Position numbers and translations under genes: made by a program. From Nitrospira sp. (GTDB taxonomy: Bacteria > UBA9089 > CG2-30-40-21 > SBAY01), in contig SBAY01000348.1 in assembly GCA_005239945.1 (NCBI GenBank), positions 1 to 11,991 of the forward strand: a DNA stretch of 11,991 nt, given 5' to 3'. The notes beneath the pieces were generated by a model. The model saw nothing but the letters and a program-made list of their open reading frames with translations. It was not told the DNA's origin and ran no database searches. How positions within the stretch are numbered: position 1 is the stretch's first letter; every line of letters starts with the position of its first letter. Shown in pieces: positions 1-7,720 of this stretch.

Positions 1-37
1 AGTGGTTATTCTTCCTCCCTACAGCCTAAACACCTTC

Positions 38-65
38 CAGGTTTAAAACCCAGGTTTAAAACCTG
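38..65. repeat. Tandem 13-bp palindromic motif upstream of cas6
   Basis: Two exact adjacent copies of CAGGTTTAAAACC lie at 38-50 and 51-63. The second, extended to base 65, forms an odd-centred palindrome (CAGGTTT-A-AAACCTG). This arrangement about 50 bp upstream of the cas6 -35 box would suit binding of a dimeric regulator or duplex-forming DNA. No regulator gene is visible nearby, so an operator role is inference. Confidence 0.45.
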
Positions 66-117
66 TTCAGCCTTTTTCCCCTTTAACTGACCGATTACAA
101 ATGTGCAATTTTTCCCC

Positions 118-146
118 TTGACTTTCTCACCATTTTTTGTTATTCT
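118..146 (+). promoter_or_regulatory. Predicted sigma-70 promoter of cas6
   Basis: A TTGACT -35 box (118-123) and a TATTCT -10 box (141-146) are separated by exactly 17 bp. Transcription would start at about 153, only a few bases before the cas6 ATG at 156, so the mRNA should be leaderless or nearly so. The -10 hexamer is identical to that of the promoter before cas10, and the -35 differs from it by one base. This suggests the two transcription units are expressed alike. Confidence 0.6.
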
Positions 147-155
147 TTGTTTATA

Positions 156-1145
156 ATGGAGATAAGTGGATTATCCTGGAACAATTTGAATAGCTTTAAA
201 CTGGCTAAGTTTGAGTTTGTTCTTACTGCTGACGAGGATTTACACCTCCCGTTGTATATAGGCTCTACCCTACGAGGTGGTTTTGGTCATGCCTTTAAAC
301 GATGCACCTGCTGTAATCCACAGAGAGACTGTCCCATCTGCCTGCTTAAAGGAAAATGCGTCTATTCTTATGTATTTGAGGATTCCAGCCTGAGGGTAAA
401 TAAAAACCTTAAACGCTACCAGGGCAACAGCCCACATCCTTTTATCATCGAACCCCCTGAGGAGCACAAGCAACAATATCAAACTAATGAAGAGATAAAA
501 TTTAATCTGGTGCTGATTGGCAGGGCGATTGATTATTTACCCTATTTTATCTTTGCCTTTGATGAACTGGGCAGGTTAGGGATTGGGAAGGGAAAAGGGA
601 AGACTGGGCTCAGTCAGGTAAGTAGTCTGACAGTTAATTCCTCAGATAAGCCTATCCCTATTTATGATGGTCAGAGCAAGCAGCTTTCAAGTGGCTATCA
701 TATAATCACCACGGCTGATATATTAAACCATGTCGATAAATACTATGGCAATCAGCAAATAACCCTTAACTTTCTCACCCCCACCCGAATCAAAGAGCAA
801 GGGAAACTCACCACCCAGCTTAGTTTTGACCTTTTAACAGCCAATTTAATTCGTCGCTTATCAACCCTTTTGTATTTCCATTGTAAGCAGAAGTTAGAAA
901 TAGATTATGAAAAGATTATAGAAGAGGCTAAATTCATAGAGATGCAGTCTTCTGCTCTCCTCTGGCATGACTGGGAGAGGTATTCTAATCGCCAGAAAAC
1001 AAGGATGAAATTAGGTGGATTTATGGGCAAGATTACTTATAGAGGAAAGGGTCTGGAAAAGTTTCTTCCTTTAGTTTTCATCGGCAGTCTCATCCATATT
1101 GGTAATGGAGCCACCTTTGGACTTGGCCGGTATAAGGTGGTATAA
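156..1145 (+). CDS. cas6: Cas6 pre-crRNA processing endoribonuclease
   Basis: A 329-aa RAMP-fold RNase that cuts the repeats of the CRISPR transcript to make crRNAs in the cytoplasm. The N-terminal half carries the family signature around residues 34-48 (YIGSTLRGGFGHAFKR), with Y34, H45 and K48 as candidates for the Tyr/His/Lys active site known in archaeal Cas6. A cysteine cluster follows (C50, C52, C53, C59, C62, C68), probably metal-binding. The C-terminus has the typical Cas6 end, a YRGKG segment and the glycine-rich HIGNGATFGLGRY motif. I chose ATG 156; the in-frame TTG at 147 would lie upstream of the predicted transcript start, and no Shine-Dalgarno precedes either codon. The gene stands 482 bp before cas10 with its own promoter, outside the main operon. 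Confidence 0.88.
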   Translation: MEISGLSWNNLNSFKLAKFEFVLTADEDLHLPLYIGSTLRGGFGHAFKRCTCCNPQRDCPICLLKGKCVYSYVFEDSSLRVNKNLKRYQGNSPHPFIIEPPEEHKQQYQTNEEIKFNLVLIGRAIDYLPYFIFAFDELGRLGIGKGKGKTGLSQVSSLTVNSSDKPIPIYDGQSKQLSSGYHIITTADILNHVDKYYGNQQITLNFLTPTRIKEQGKLTTQLSFDLLTANLIRRLSTLLYFHCKQKLEIDYEKIIEEAKFIEMQSSALLWHDWERYSNRQKTRMKLGGFMGKITYRGKGLEKFLPLVFIGSLIHIGNGATFGLGRYKVV

Positions 1146-1165
1146 TTAGTTCGAATGCTTCATAA

Positions 1166-1255
1166 TATACTGCCCAGTTCAAGGTAGTCTTTGATGCCAT
1201 AAAAAGCTTGATGACTCCACCTACCAAAGAAGAGAAGAAAATAGGATTTATCTGA
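1166..1255 (+). pseudogene. Remnant of the 3' end of an ORF6N-domain protein gene
   Basis: This frame reads QFKVVFDAIKSLMTPP, then a lysine/glutamate-rich stretch, then KKIGFI and TGA. It closely resembles the C-terminal tail I know from ORF6N-domain proteins, phage-antirepressor-like DNA-binding proteins often found in bacterial accessory regions (pattern QFKVVFDAI-LM-PP---K-IGF). Only about 29 codons remain. An in-frame TAA at 1163-1165 closes the frame upstream, and the rest of the gene is absent because cas6 ends at 1145. It is probably debris left when the cas region was assembled or inserted here. The match is from memory and the fragment is short. Confidence 0.5.
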
Positions 1256-1295
1256 GATTTACTGGTAAGTTGGTAATGATAACAGTGATTAAAAT

Positions 1296-1417
1296 TAACC
1301 GCGAATGAACGCTAATAAACGCTAATAATTCTTTTTTACATTCGCGTCCCTTCGCGTTTATTAGCGGTTACTACTTCCTTTTACATTCGTGTTCTATTAG
1401 TGTTTATTCGTAGTTAT
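1296..1417. repeat. Degenerate inverted/direct repeat cluster (dispersed-repeat type)
   Basis: Bases 1296-1327 and 1339-1370 form an imperfect 32-bp inverted repeat with an 11-base loop, roughly 70% paired; the outer seven bases (TAACCGC / GCGGTTA) match perfectly. Within the left arm ACGCTAATAA occurs twice in tandem. The right arm (from 1334) is repeated in diverged form from about 1379 to 1417, both copies starting TTTTACATTCG, with a period of about 45 bp. The structure resembles dispersed palindromic repeats in intergenic regions. It could fold in RNA but lacks the U-tract of a standard terminator. Confidence 0.6.
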
Positions 1418-1500
1418 ATTTTCTCCAATTCTTCCGCCTCGATGTTTCTCCTTGCTTACACATTTTCATAATGAGAATTGCTGCGTTTACCAAATAATTG

Positions 1501-1529
1501 TTGACATTTGGATGGAATTGTGCTATTCT
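1501..1529 (+). promoter_or_regulatory. Predicted sigma-70 promoter of the cas10-cas2 operon
   Basis: A perfect TTGACA -35 box (1501-1506), a 17-bp spacer and TATTCT (1524-1529) predict a transcript start near 1536, about 90 bp before cas10. It is the only strong promoter-like match I see before the tightly packed genes 1628-10776, so it probably drives the effector, the accessory pair and the adaptation genes together. Confidence 0.65.
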
Positions 1530-1627
1530 AAAAATCAGAAGAAGAAGAGGGAAAATCTAAAAAATTGTTCACCCCCTTATTTTACCCTCCAAAATCCTTG
1601 CTTTGAAACCTGAAGGAGAGAAATGCT

Positions 1628-4129
1628 ATGACAAAGGAGAAAAATAATAAGGAATATCAAACCGTGGTTCTGGCCGCTTTGCTGCATGATGTGGGGAAGT
1701 TCTGGGAAAGAACAGAAGATGAAGAAAAGTTAAATGAAGCAAAAAAGTTTTCTCAAGGGAAATATTCTCATTCATGGTGGAGTGCCTTGTTTGTGCACAA
1801 ATTTTCTTATCTTTTTAGTGAGCCTGATTTTCTTCTCCAACTCGTTCAGTTTCATCACAATCCTCAATACAAGTTTCAAAAAATCATTTCTATCGCAGAT
1901 AAACTTTCTTCAACTGAAAGAGAAATAGCAGAGGATAAAGAAGGAGGAAAGGGGAAGTCTTGCACCCCATTAGTTTCTATATTTTCCAAGATTACATTAG
2001 ATAAACCTTCTCCTCCAAAACGATATCATTCCTTGAAACCATTAAAATTGGACAGGTGTATTTTTCCTAAAACCAATGTAGAAATAAGCTCAAAAGATTA
2101 TCAAAATTTATGGAATAGGTTTGAAAGTGAGCTGTGTAGAATAAGTCAAGATGACTTATTTAGCCTTTATCATCTCCTGCAAAAATATACCTGGTGCATT
2201 CCTTCAACTACACGAAAAAAGGAAGAACCAGACATCTCATTATTTGACCACTTAAAAACTACTGCGACCATTGCTGCTTGCTTATTCAAAGAAGAAATAG
2301 AAGAAGATAGCCTTAATATGTTAGATGAGGCTCTTAGAAAAACACTCTATGATGAAAATCTTTTGCTATCTGAAGAGCAGGAGTTCAAAAAGAAAAGATT
2401 TATTCTTTTAGGTGCAGATGTCTCAGAAATTCAGGATTTTCTTTATTCTATCTCAGAACCTGAGTCTGCTCCAGGGGTTGCTCAGAGATTAAGAGGAAGA
2501 TCATTTTATCTTTCCATAATGAATGAGGTATTTGCCAGATATATTCTGAAGGCTACTGAGCTGGAAATTACTAATCTCCTTTACTGTGGAGGAGGTAACT
2601 TTCAAATCCTTCTCCCTTTAAATGAAAGAGAAAGAGCAGAGAAAGCAGTTAGTGAAATTCAAGATTGGCTATTTGATGAGTTCCATGGAAATATAGGGCT
2701 AATTGTAGAGCAAATACCTTTTGCTGCTGAAGAATTTCTTAATTATGGAAAGCTATTGACAAACCTATGGAATAGAATTGAAAATGCAAAGAAGAAAAAA
2801 TTTCTATCAAAGATACAGCAGGATATTGATCAGTTATTGTTTCCAAAAGATAAAGAGGAAGAAAAATTAAAATCAAAAGGTAAAAGAATAGACACTTGTA
2901 AGTCCTGTAATAAAAATGTAGTTGATGCTGATTTACCAACTGAAGAGAAGGTTTGCTATCTATGCAAATCACACCAAAATGATATTGGAGAAAGATTGCC
3001 AAAGGCAAATATAAAATATGTGGTGTTTGGTGATAAGCCTCTGCCCATTGAATTTGGAGATATTGGCTGTGCGAACTTAATAGAACACTCTCAAATTGAA
3101 TCATATCAGATTAATTGTACGGATAATTTTGTGCAAAATGAGAAATCTGGTTTTAAATTTATTGCCAAAAGAATTCCAATAGCCATTGAGGAATTTAAAA
3201 TGGAGATAGCTACAGAAATTAAAATTTATATTAAAAATCAAGTTTTAGACTTTGGAGCAATTGCTGAGATGAGTACTGGCGATAAACGACTGGGGGTTTT
3301 ACAAATGGATATTGATAGATTAGGGTTAATTTTTGCTATTGGATTAGAAAAAGAAGACAAAGACAATAAAAGTATCTCTCGAATTGCCACTTTAAGTCGA
3401 ATGCTTGAGTTTTTCTTTGAAGGTTATATCAACAATATTTGTGATGAGGTATTTCAAGATTGGAAGGAAAAAAGTCTATTTGAAAATAAGGATAAAATTA
3501 CTAATATCTTTTATATTGTCTATTCAGGCGGTGATGACCTATTCATTATTGGACCCTGGAATGAGATAATAAAACTCTCTCTTAGAATAAATGAAGAGTT
3601 TAGAGAGTATACCTGTCAAAATGATAATATTACCATTTCTGCGGGGATATTTCTTTGTAAGCCAAAATTCCCGGTTAAGCGGTTTGCCCCACTAACAGGT
3701 GAGATACTTGAGGAGTCTAAAAATGCAGGAAGAAACAGAAACTCCCTATTTGGCGAGATTATAAGTTGGGAAAGAGAAAATGACCAGCTAAATTTCAAAG
3801 AGCTGTTAGAGTTTGGAGAAAACCTTTACAGAGCAGTAGCTGTTGAAGATAAAGAAAACCAGCTTAATCGAGGCTTCTTGCATCAACTTATTAGAATGAG
3901 AAATCAATATCTAACAGAAGAGCGAATAGATTTAAATTTCATCCCGGCATTAGTTTATCAGATAACCAGAAATGTTAAGCAAAAGGCTGAGATAGAAGAA
4001 GGAGGTGAAAGAAAGAAATTGAAAGAATTCTTAAAAGAGAAACTTATCACAGATTGTGATGGGTATCAGTATTTTAAAAATATCAGAGTGCCAGCAAGCT
4101 ATGCCTTGCTTAAATCAAAAAGGAGGTGA
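1628..4129 (+). CDS. cas10: Cas10 (Csm1), large subunit of the type III-A effector complex
   Basis: An 833-aa signature subunit that, on target-RNA binding, cuts single-stranded DNA and makes cyclic oligoadenylates from ATP. Visible parts in order: HD nuclease motif LLHDVGK (H20, D21); first palm domain starting near GADVSEIQDFLYSIS (262-276); a zinc-binding linker with C424/C427 and C443/C446; second palm with LQMDIDRLG (D561) and the cyclase motif SGGDD (G634, G635, D636, D637); helical C-terminal domain. Both catalytic centres appear intact and the length is normal for Csm1. The SD AAGGAG (1613-1618) sits 9 bases before ATG 1628; an out-of-frame ATG at 1623 makes a two-codon ORF ending in the start region. 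The last codons (AGG AGG TGA) also form the SD of csm2, so the two genes are probably translationally coupled. Confidence 0.96.
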   Translation: MTKEKNNKEYQTVVLAALLHDVGKFWERTEDEEKLNEAKKFSQGKYSHSWWSALFVHKFSYLFSEPDFLLQLVQFHHNPQYKFQKIISIADKLSSTEREIAEDKEGGKGKSCTPLVSIFSKITLDKPSPPKRYHSLKPLKLDRCIFPKTNVEISSKDYQNLWNRFESELCRISQDDLFSLYHLLQKYTWCIPSTTRKKEEPDISLFDHLKTTATIAACLFKEEIEEDSLNMLDEALRKTLYDENLLLSEEQEFKKKRFILLGADVSEIQDFLYSISEPESAPGVAQRLRGRSFYLSIMNEVFARYILKATELEITNLLYCGGGNFQILLPLNERERAEKAVSEIQDWLFDEFHGNIGLIVEQIPFAAEEFLNYGKLLTNLWNRIENAKKKKFLSKIQQDIDQLLFPKDKEEEKLKSKGKRIDTCKSCNKNVVDADLPTEEKVCYLCKSHQNDIGERLPKANIKYVVFGDKPLPIEFGDIGCANLIEHSQIESYQINCTDNFVQNEKSGFKFIAKRIPIAIEEFKMEIATEIKIYIKNQVLDFGAIAEMSTGDKRLGVLQMDIDRLGLIFAIGLEKEDKDNKSISRIATLSRMLEFFFEGYINNICDEVFQDWKEKSLFENKDKITNIFYIVYSGGDDLFIIGPWNEIIKLSLRINEEFREYTCQNDNITISAGIFLCKPKFPVKRFAPLTGEILEESKNAGRNRNSLFGEIISWERENDQLNFKELLEFGENLYRAVAVEDKENQLNRGFLHQLIRMRNQYLTEERIDLNFIPALVYQITRNVKQKAEIEEGGERKKLKEFLKEKLITDCDGYQYFKNIRVPASYALLKSKRR

Positions 4130-4135
4130 TGAGAA

Positions 4136-4552
4136 ATGAGTTTGCCCGGAAGTGTTAAAGATGTTAAAAGCCACATTAAGACTCTGAACACATTTTTTAA
4201 CCTTAAACCAGATTACTATGCTGTTGAAAATGGTGCTGCTGATATAGTAGCTAAAGGTATGGGAAATAAGATGAAAGTTAATCAGCTAAGAAAGTTCTTC
4301 ACCCAGATAAAGCGGATTGAACTTGACAATAAAGATAAAAATAATGAAGAGGAGTTCAGATCAATAGAAAAGGTATATCCTTTGCTTCCCGAACTTGCCT
4401 ATGCTAAGGGAAGAGGCTTGATTACCGAAGAGTTCTATGAACTGATGAAGGTGTGCATGGATACCAGCAAACTGAAGAAGATTAAAGATTTTAAGCGCTT
4501 GGTAGATTTTCTATCAGCCATCTTAGCGTATCATAAGATGAGGACAAAATAG
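4136..4552 (+). CDS. csm2: Csm2, small subunit of the Csm complex
   Basis: A 138-aa, mainly helical small subunit that lines the crRNA-target groove and stabilises the complex by contacting target RNA. Family features seen are NKMKVNQLRKFFTQIKRIE (44-62), the central LLPELAYAKGRG segment (83-94) and the C-terminal helix ending FLSAILAYHK (125-134). A strong AGGAGGTGAT SD (4121-4130) overlaps the cas10 stop. The gene ends with TAG, evidence that TAG is an ordinary stop codon here, which bears on how the csm3 lesion should be read. The SD for csm3 starts immediately at this stop. Confidence 0.93.
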   Translation: MSLPGSVKDVKSHIKTLNTFFNLKPDYYAVENGAADIVAKGMGNKMKVNQLRKFFTQIKRIELDNKDKNNEEEFRSIEKVYPLLPELAYAKGRGLITEEFYELMKVCMDTSKLKKIKDFKRLVDFLSAILAYHKMRTK

Positions 4553-4570
4553 AGGAGGTGTTTTAAGTCA

Positions 4571-5386
4571 ATGAATGATTTCAAATTTGAAGGAAAGTAT
4601 ATCATTAAAGCCGATATAAGATGTAAGACTGGACTTCACATTGGAGGAACTGAAGAAGGATTTGAGATTGGCGGGATAGATAATCCTGTAATTAAAGACC
4701 CCATTACTGGCTAGCCATACATCCCTGGCTCAAGCCTTAAGGGAAAATTAAGAAGCCTTTTAGAATGGGCAGAAGAAAAAGTAGACCCAAAGCAAGACAA
4801 AAATGGTAAATGGACAGCTCCTCCTTGTAAGTGTGGTATCTGCGATGTCTGTGTTATATTTGGCTCATCCGCTGATGCCCCTTCTACTGAAGGTCCGACA
4901 AGATTGACTATCAGAGATGCTTTTCCGAAGAAAAGTACAATTAAGACATGGGAAAAGTTTCTCGGTGAAAAGATATATACCGAGTTAAAGACAGAGAATA
5001 CTATTGACCGTTTGACCTCTGAAGCCACTCCCCGCTTTATGGAGAGGGTGCCAGCGGATTCAGTATTTGAAGTGGAGATGGTTTACGACATTTACAAAAC
5101 CACTGACCTGGTAAAACTACAGAAGCTCTTTGAGGCTATGCATCTTTTAGAAGACTCTACTTTAGGAGGTAGTGGTAGTAGAGGTGCAGGAAAGATTGCC
5201 TTTGAGAATTTTGAGATAGAAAAGCGTGATTTGGATTATTACCATGGGATAAAAACAAATGGTGATTTTGTTAGGCTGAATAACTCCAACACGGCTAAAG
5301 CCATAAAGGAAAATTTTAAGGACCTATTTGGACTCAATAAGAAAGGAGAAGACCGTGCAGATACATCGGCTCAAGCTAACCACTAA
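4571..5386 (+). pseudogene. csm3: Csm3 backbone/RNase subunit gene interrupted by an in-frame TAG
   Basis: From ATG 4571 (SD GAGGAGGTG, 10 bases upstream) the frame encodes a clear Csm3, the repeated backbone subunit that cuts target RNA at 6-nt intervals. Residues IGGIDNPVIKDPITG include D37, the expected catalytic Asp. Codon 48 (4712-4714) is TAG, then the frame continues without another stop for 224 codons: PYIPGSSLKGKLR (49-61), a Cys cluster (C86, C88, C91, C94), FGSSAD, and the glycine-rich GGSGSRGAGKI. Relatives usually have a residue such as Gln or Leu between TG and PYIPGSSLKG, so a single CAG-to-TAG change would explain it. If terminated, only 47 residues are made and no Csm complex could form. 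Sequencing error, recent mutation and readthrough (UAG followed by C) remain possible. I see no reinitiation site with an SD. The last 32 bases overlap csm4. Confidence 0.9.
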
Positions 5387-6497
5387 ATCTCCAATTACCT
5401 CTTTTCCTTCTTCAGATACCCTATTTGGGGCAATCTGCTGGGGGATAAGGACAATTAAAGGGAACCATGAATTAACCACATTGGTCGATGGTTTTCATCA
5501 GCATTCAGCTAAGTTTATCCTCTCCTCATCTTTTCCCTTAGTTGATGATGGAGAGACCAGGGTATTTTTCTATCCTAAGCCAATAGGTAAAGGAATCTTA
5601 AGTAGTGAGATTGAAGAAATATCAGAAGAACTTTTACCAGAATTTGGCACACCAAAAAAGAGTAAAGTAGAGGTCATCTCTGCGTATAAGGAGTTTAAAA
5701 AGGCTAATTATGTCTCTGCTTCAATATTGAAGAAGATTTTAGAGGGCTTATCCGAAGCAGAACTCTTTAGGGAATATCTCTGTGGTAAAGATTTTTCTCA
5801 AGATGATAGAGGATTTAATGCCAACCTGCTTGGTGGCAGGATAAAAATTTTCAATAAAATGATGTTGACCGATGATGAATATTCTCTGTTCTTTGAAAGG
5901 TATATTAAACCACAAGTAATTGAATCTACTCTAATGCAGAAAAATTCCTTAGATCGCATCTCATTTTCTACCACTGGAGAAGGGCAAACTTTCTATCTTG
6001 AGCAAAATTTTCTTGGTGAAAAAATGCACCTTTATTTTTTAATTAAGACCAATGATATTGATTACTTAAAACCAGCTTTAAAGTATTTAGAAGATACCGG
6101 GATTGGTGGCAATAGAAGTGTTGGGCAGGGATATTTTAGAATAACATTAGAAGAAAATATCAATGATTTACCTATTATTAATGGTAATGAAAACTTCTTT
6201 ATTACTCTTTCCCGGTACTTGCCCAATAAAGAAGAAGTATATTTTACTAAATCATGGTGTTATTATGAACTACTCCCATATCGCTCTAAGGTAGAATCGA
6301 ATTTTGAGTTTAAAGGTACTAATATATTTAAGAATAAGGTAATTTATTTAAAGGAAGGTTCAGTTTTACCGATTAAAGAAAAGAAGGATTACTATGGTCG
6401 GTTAGCTATAGTTAAACAATTAACCAATTCCCAGATTTACCAGAATGGACTGGCTTTTCCTGTCTTTGGAAAGGTAGGTGAAGAAGATGCAGATTAA
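5355..6497 (+). CDS. csm4: Csm4, 5'-handle-binding RAMP subunit of the Csm complex
   Basis: A 380-aa RAMP protein that caps the base of the complex, contacts Cas10 and holds the crRNA 5' handle. The N-terminus HRLKLTTKSPITSFPSSDTL followed by FGAICWGI (to about 31) is the Csm4/Cmr3-like first beta strand and SDTLFGA motif, and residues 248-260 (TGIGGNRSVGQGY) form the glycine-rich loop. I chose GTG 5355 because AAAGGAG lies 6 bases upstream and translation then begins directly at the first RAMP strand; a TTG at 5328 would add nine unsupported residues. The start lies inside the end of csm3, so translation is probably coupled to csm3; the stop codon in csm3 might therefore also lower Csm4 production. 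Confidence 0.9.
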   Translation: MQIHRLKLTTKSPITSFPSSDTLFGAICWGIRTIKGNHELTTLVDGFHQHSAKFILSSSFPLVDDGETRVFFYPKPIGKGILSSEIEEISEELLPEFGTPKKSKVEVISAYKEFKKANYVSASILKKILEGLSEAELFREYLCGKDFSQDDRGFNANLLGGRIKIFNKMMLTDDEYSLFFERYIKPQVIESTLMQKNSLDRISFSTTGEGQTFYLEQNFLGEKMHLYFLIKTNDIDYLKPALKYLEDTGIGGNRSVGQGYFRITLEENINDLPIINGNENFFITLSRYLPNKEEVYFTKSWCYYELLPYRSKVESNFEFKGTNIFKNKVIYLKEGSVLPIKEKKDYYGRLAIVKQLTNSQIYQNGLAFPVFGKVGEEDAD

Positions 6498-7716
6498 GAT
6501 TAAAACACTATCGCCACTGCATATTGGGAATGGGGAGAGTTATAATAAATTATCTCTAATTCAAGATAGGCGAAAGCGACCAATAAAGTTATACCATATT
6601 CCCTTTGAGGCATTAAAAGAGGAGTTTGACCAGAATCAGATGCAAAGATTCTCCGAATGGGTAGTAAAGGAACAATTTCCTGATTTGAGCAAGTTTTTAA
6701 GATACGAGCTGAATGACCAGAACTTCAAACTTTCAAATACGCTACAAAGAAAAGCCGATTATTCAGCAGATCTGTTATTTGAAGAAAATCCAGGTAAAAA
6801 AAGATTCTTAAAGGACATCGAATGTTTCATCAAACAAAATAACAAGATTTACATCCCTGGAAGTGAGATAAAAGGGGCTATTAGAACGGCTGTTTTGTAT
6901 CATTTACTCAAAGAGGATTCGGTGCTTTATGATGATCTTAAACAAAAGATAGAGACGTTCGGGCAAAGGCATGAACGAGATATTGAAAAAGTGGGGAATA
7001 AAAGACTTGAGCGGTGGATGAGAGAGGAAAAAAGGATAAAATCAAAAAAACTTGTGCCTGAGATGAGTAAGATAGAAGATGATATCCAAAAAAAGGTCTT
7101 TCGCTGTGGTAGAAACAATGACGCCAAGTACGATCTACTGAAGAATCTCTTCGTTAGCGATACTGAGGCTAAATCTCCTTTAGAATGCCTTTTTATTTCC
7201 AATCTAACTACTACAAATATCAGTCGTAGTTTTGATGTATTTCAGGAACTTTGCCGAGAAGGAACAGAATTTACCTGCCAAGGGTTTGACCTACAAAATA
7301 AAGAGCTTATCCTTTCTACATTAGGGTTTTCTAAAGAACAAAGATGGGTAATAGAAAATGTCTCACACCTTTTTAAATGTTGCTATGAATTTTATAATAG
7401 GCTATTAGACGAAGAAATAGGCTACTTTAGAAAAAATAGTAAATATCCTGAGATTATCAGAAGATTGGAGGAAATAAAGAAACAAAACGAAGAAAATTCA
7501 CCAGTCATTCGGATAGGCAAGGGGGAAGGATATTTTAGCCTTACCATGGGTCTATTAATCGATGATAGAGACAACTCTCTTTATAACAATGTATTAATCC
7601 ATGCCACCAAAAATACAAGTTATACTGGTAACTTTCCTAAAACAAGAAGGATAGTCAATCTAGGAGAAGATAAATTTGACACCCTTGGATGGGTGAAACT
7701 CATTAAGGAGAGATAA
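6487..7716 (+). CDS. csm5: Csm5, crRNA 3'-end RAMP subunit of the Csm complex
   Basis: A 409-aa RAMP protein that caps the top of the backbone and takes part in crRNA 3' maturation. Seen are the N-terminal IKIKTLSPLHIGNGESY (3-19), IYIPGSEIKGAIRTAVLYHLL (121-141, the Csm5 counterpart of PGSSLKG), a lysine-rich charged insertion (about 160-205), the glycine-rich RIGKGEGYFSL (342-352) and the typical end FPKTRRIVNLGE...LGWVKL (383-405). ATG 6487 fits AGGTGA six bases upstream better than the in-frame GTG at 6478. It overlaps csm4 by 11 bases. Length and motifs look complete. Confidence 0.92.
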   Translation: MQIKIKTLSPLHIGNGESYNKLSLIQDRRKRPIKLYHIPFEALKEEFDQNQMQRFSEWVVKEQFPDLSKFLRYELNDQNFKLSNTLQRKADYSADLLFEENPGKKRFLKDIECFIKQNNKIYIPGSEIKGAIRTAVLYHLLKEDSVLYDDLKQKIETFGQRHERDIEKVGNKRLERWMREEKRIKSKKLVPEMSKIEDDIQKKVFRCGRNNDAKYDLLKNLFVSDTEAKSPLECLFISNLTTTNISRSFDVFQELCREGTEFTCQGFDLQNKELILSTLGFSKEQRWVIENVSHLFKCCYEFYNRLLDEEIGYFRKNSKYPEIIRRLEEIKKQNEENSPVIRIGKGEGYFSLTMGLLIDDRDNSLYNNVLIHATKNTSYTGNFPKTRRIVNLGEDKFDTLGWVKLIKER

Positions 7717-7720
7717 TATA

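Larger units (their letters stand above)
1146..1627. other. 482-bp intergenic region between cas6 and cas10
   Basis: No intact gene is seen. In order it holds a short gene remnant (1166-1255), a degenerate inverted and direct repeat cluster (1296-1417), about 80 bp with nothing recognised, and the promoter for cas10 (1501-1529). The transcribed leader of cas10 would be about 90 bp and contains no obvious hairpin or riboswitch. No convincing terminator follows cas6, so readthrough from cas6 into the operon is possible. Confidence 0.6.

Noticed and set aside
1296..1370. Rho-independent terminator after cas6
   Set aside because: The hairpin is imperfect, and no T-run follows the right arm.
2739..3104. 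Minus-strand 121-aa ORF inside cas10
   Set aside because: It lies wholly within the conserved cas10 frame, and has no recognisable motif.
4550..4714. Genome-wide reassignment of TAG as a sense codon to rescue csm3
   Set aside because: csm2, the csx3-like gene and cas1 all end properly at TAG, and csm2 reading through would run across the csm3 SD. A local lesion, error or partial readthrough is more likely.
4904..5386. A separate gene starting at TTG 4904
   Set aside because: It is the in-frame continuation of csm3 after the TAG; there is no SD and the upstream sequence encodes conserved Csm3 motifs.
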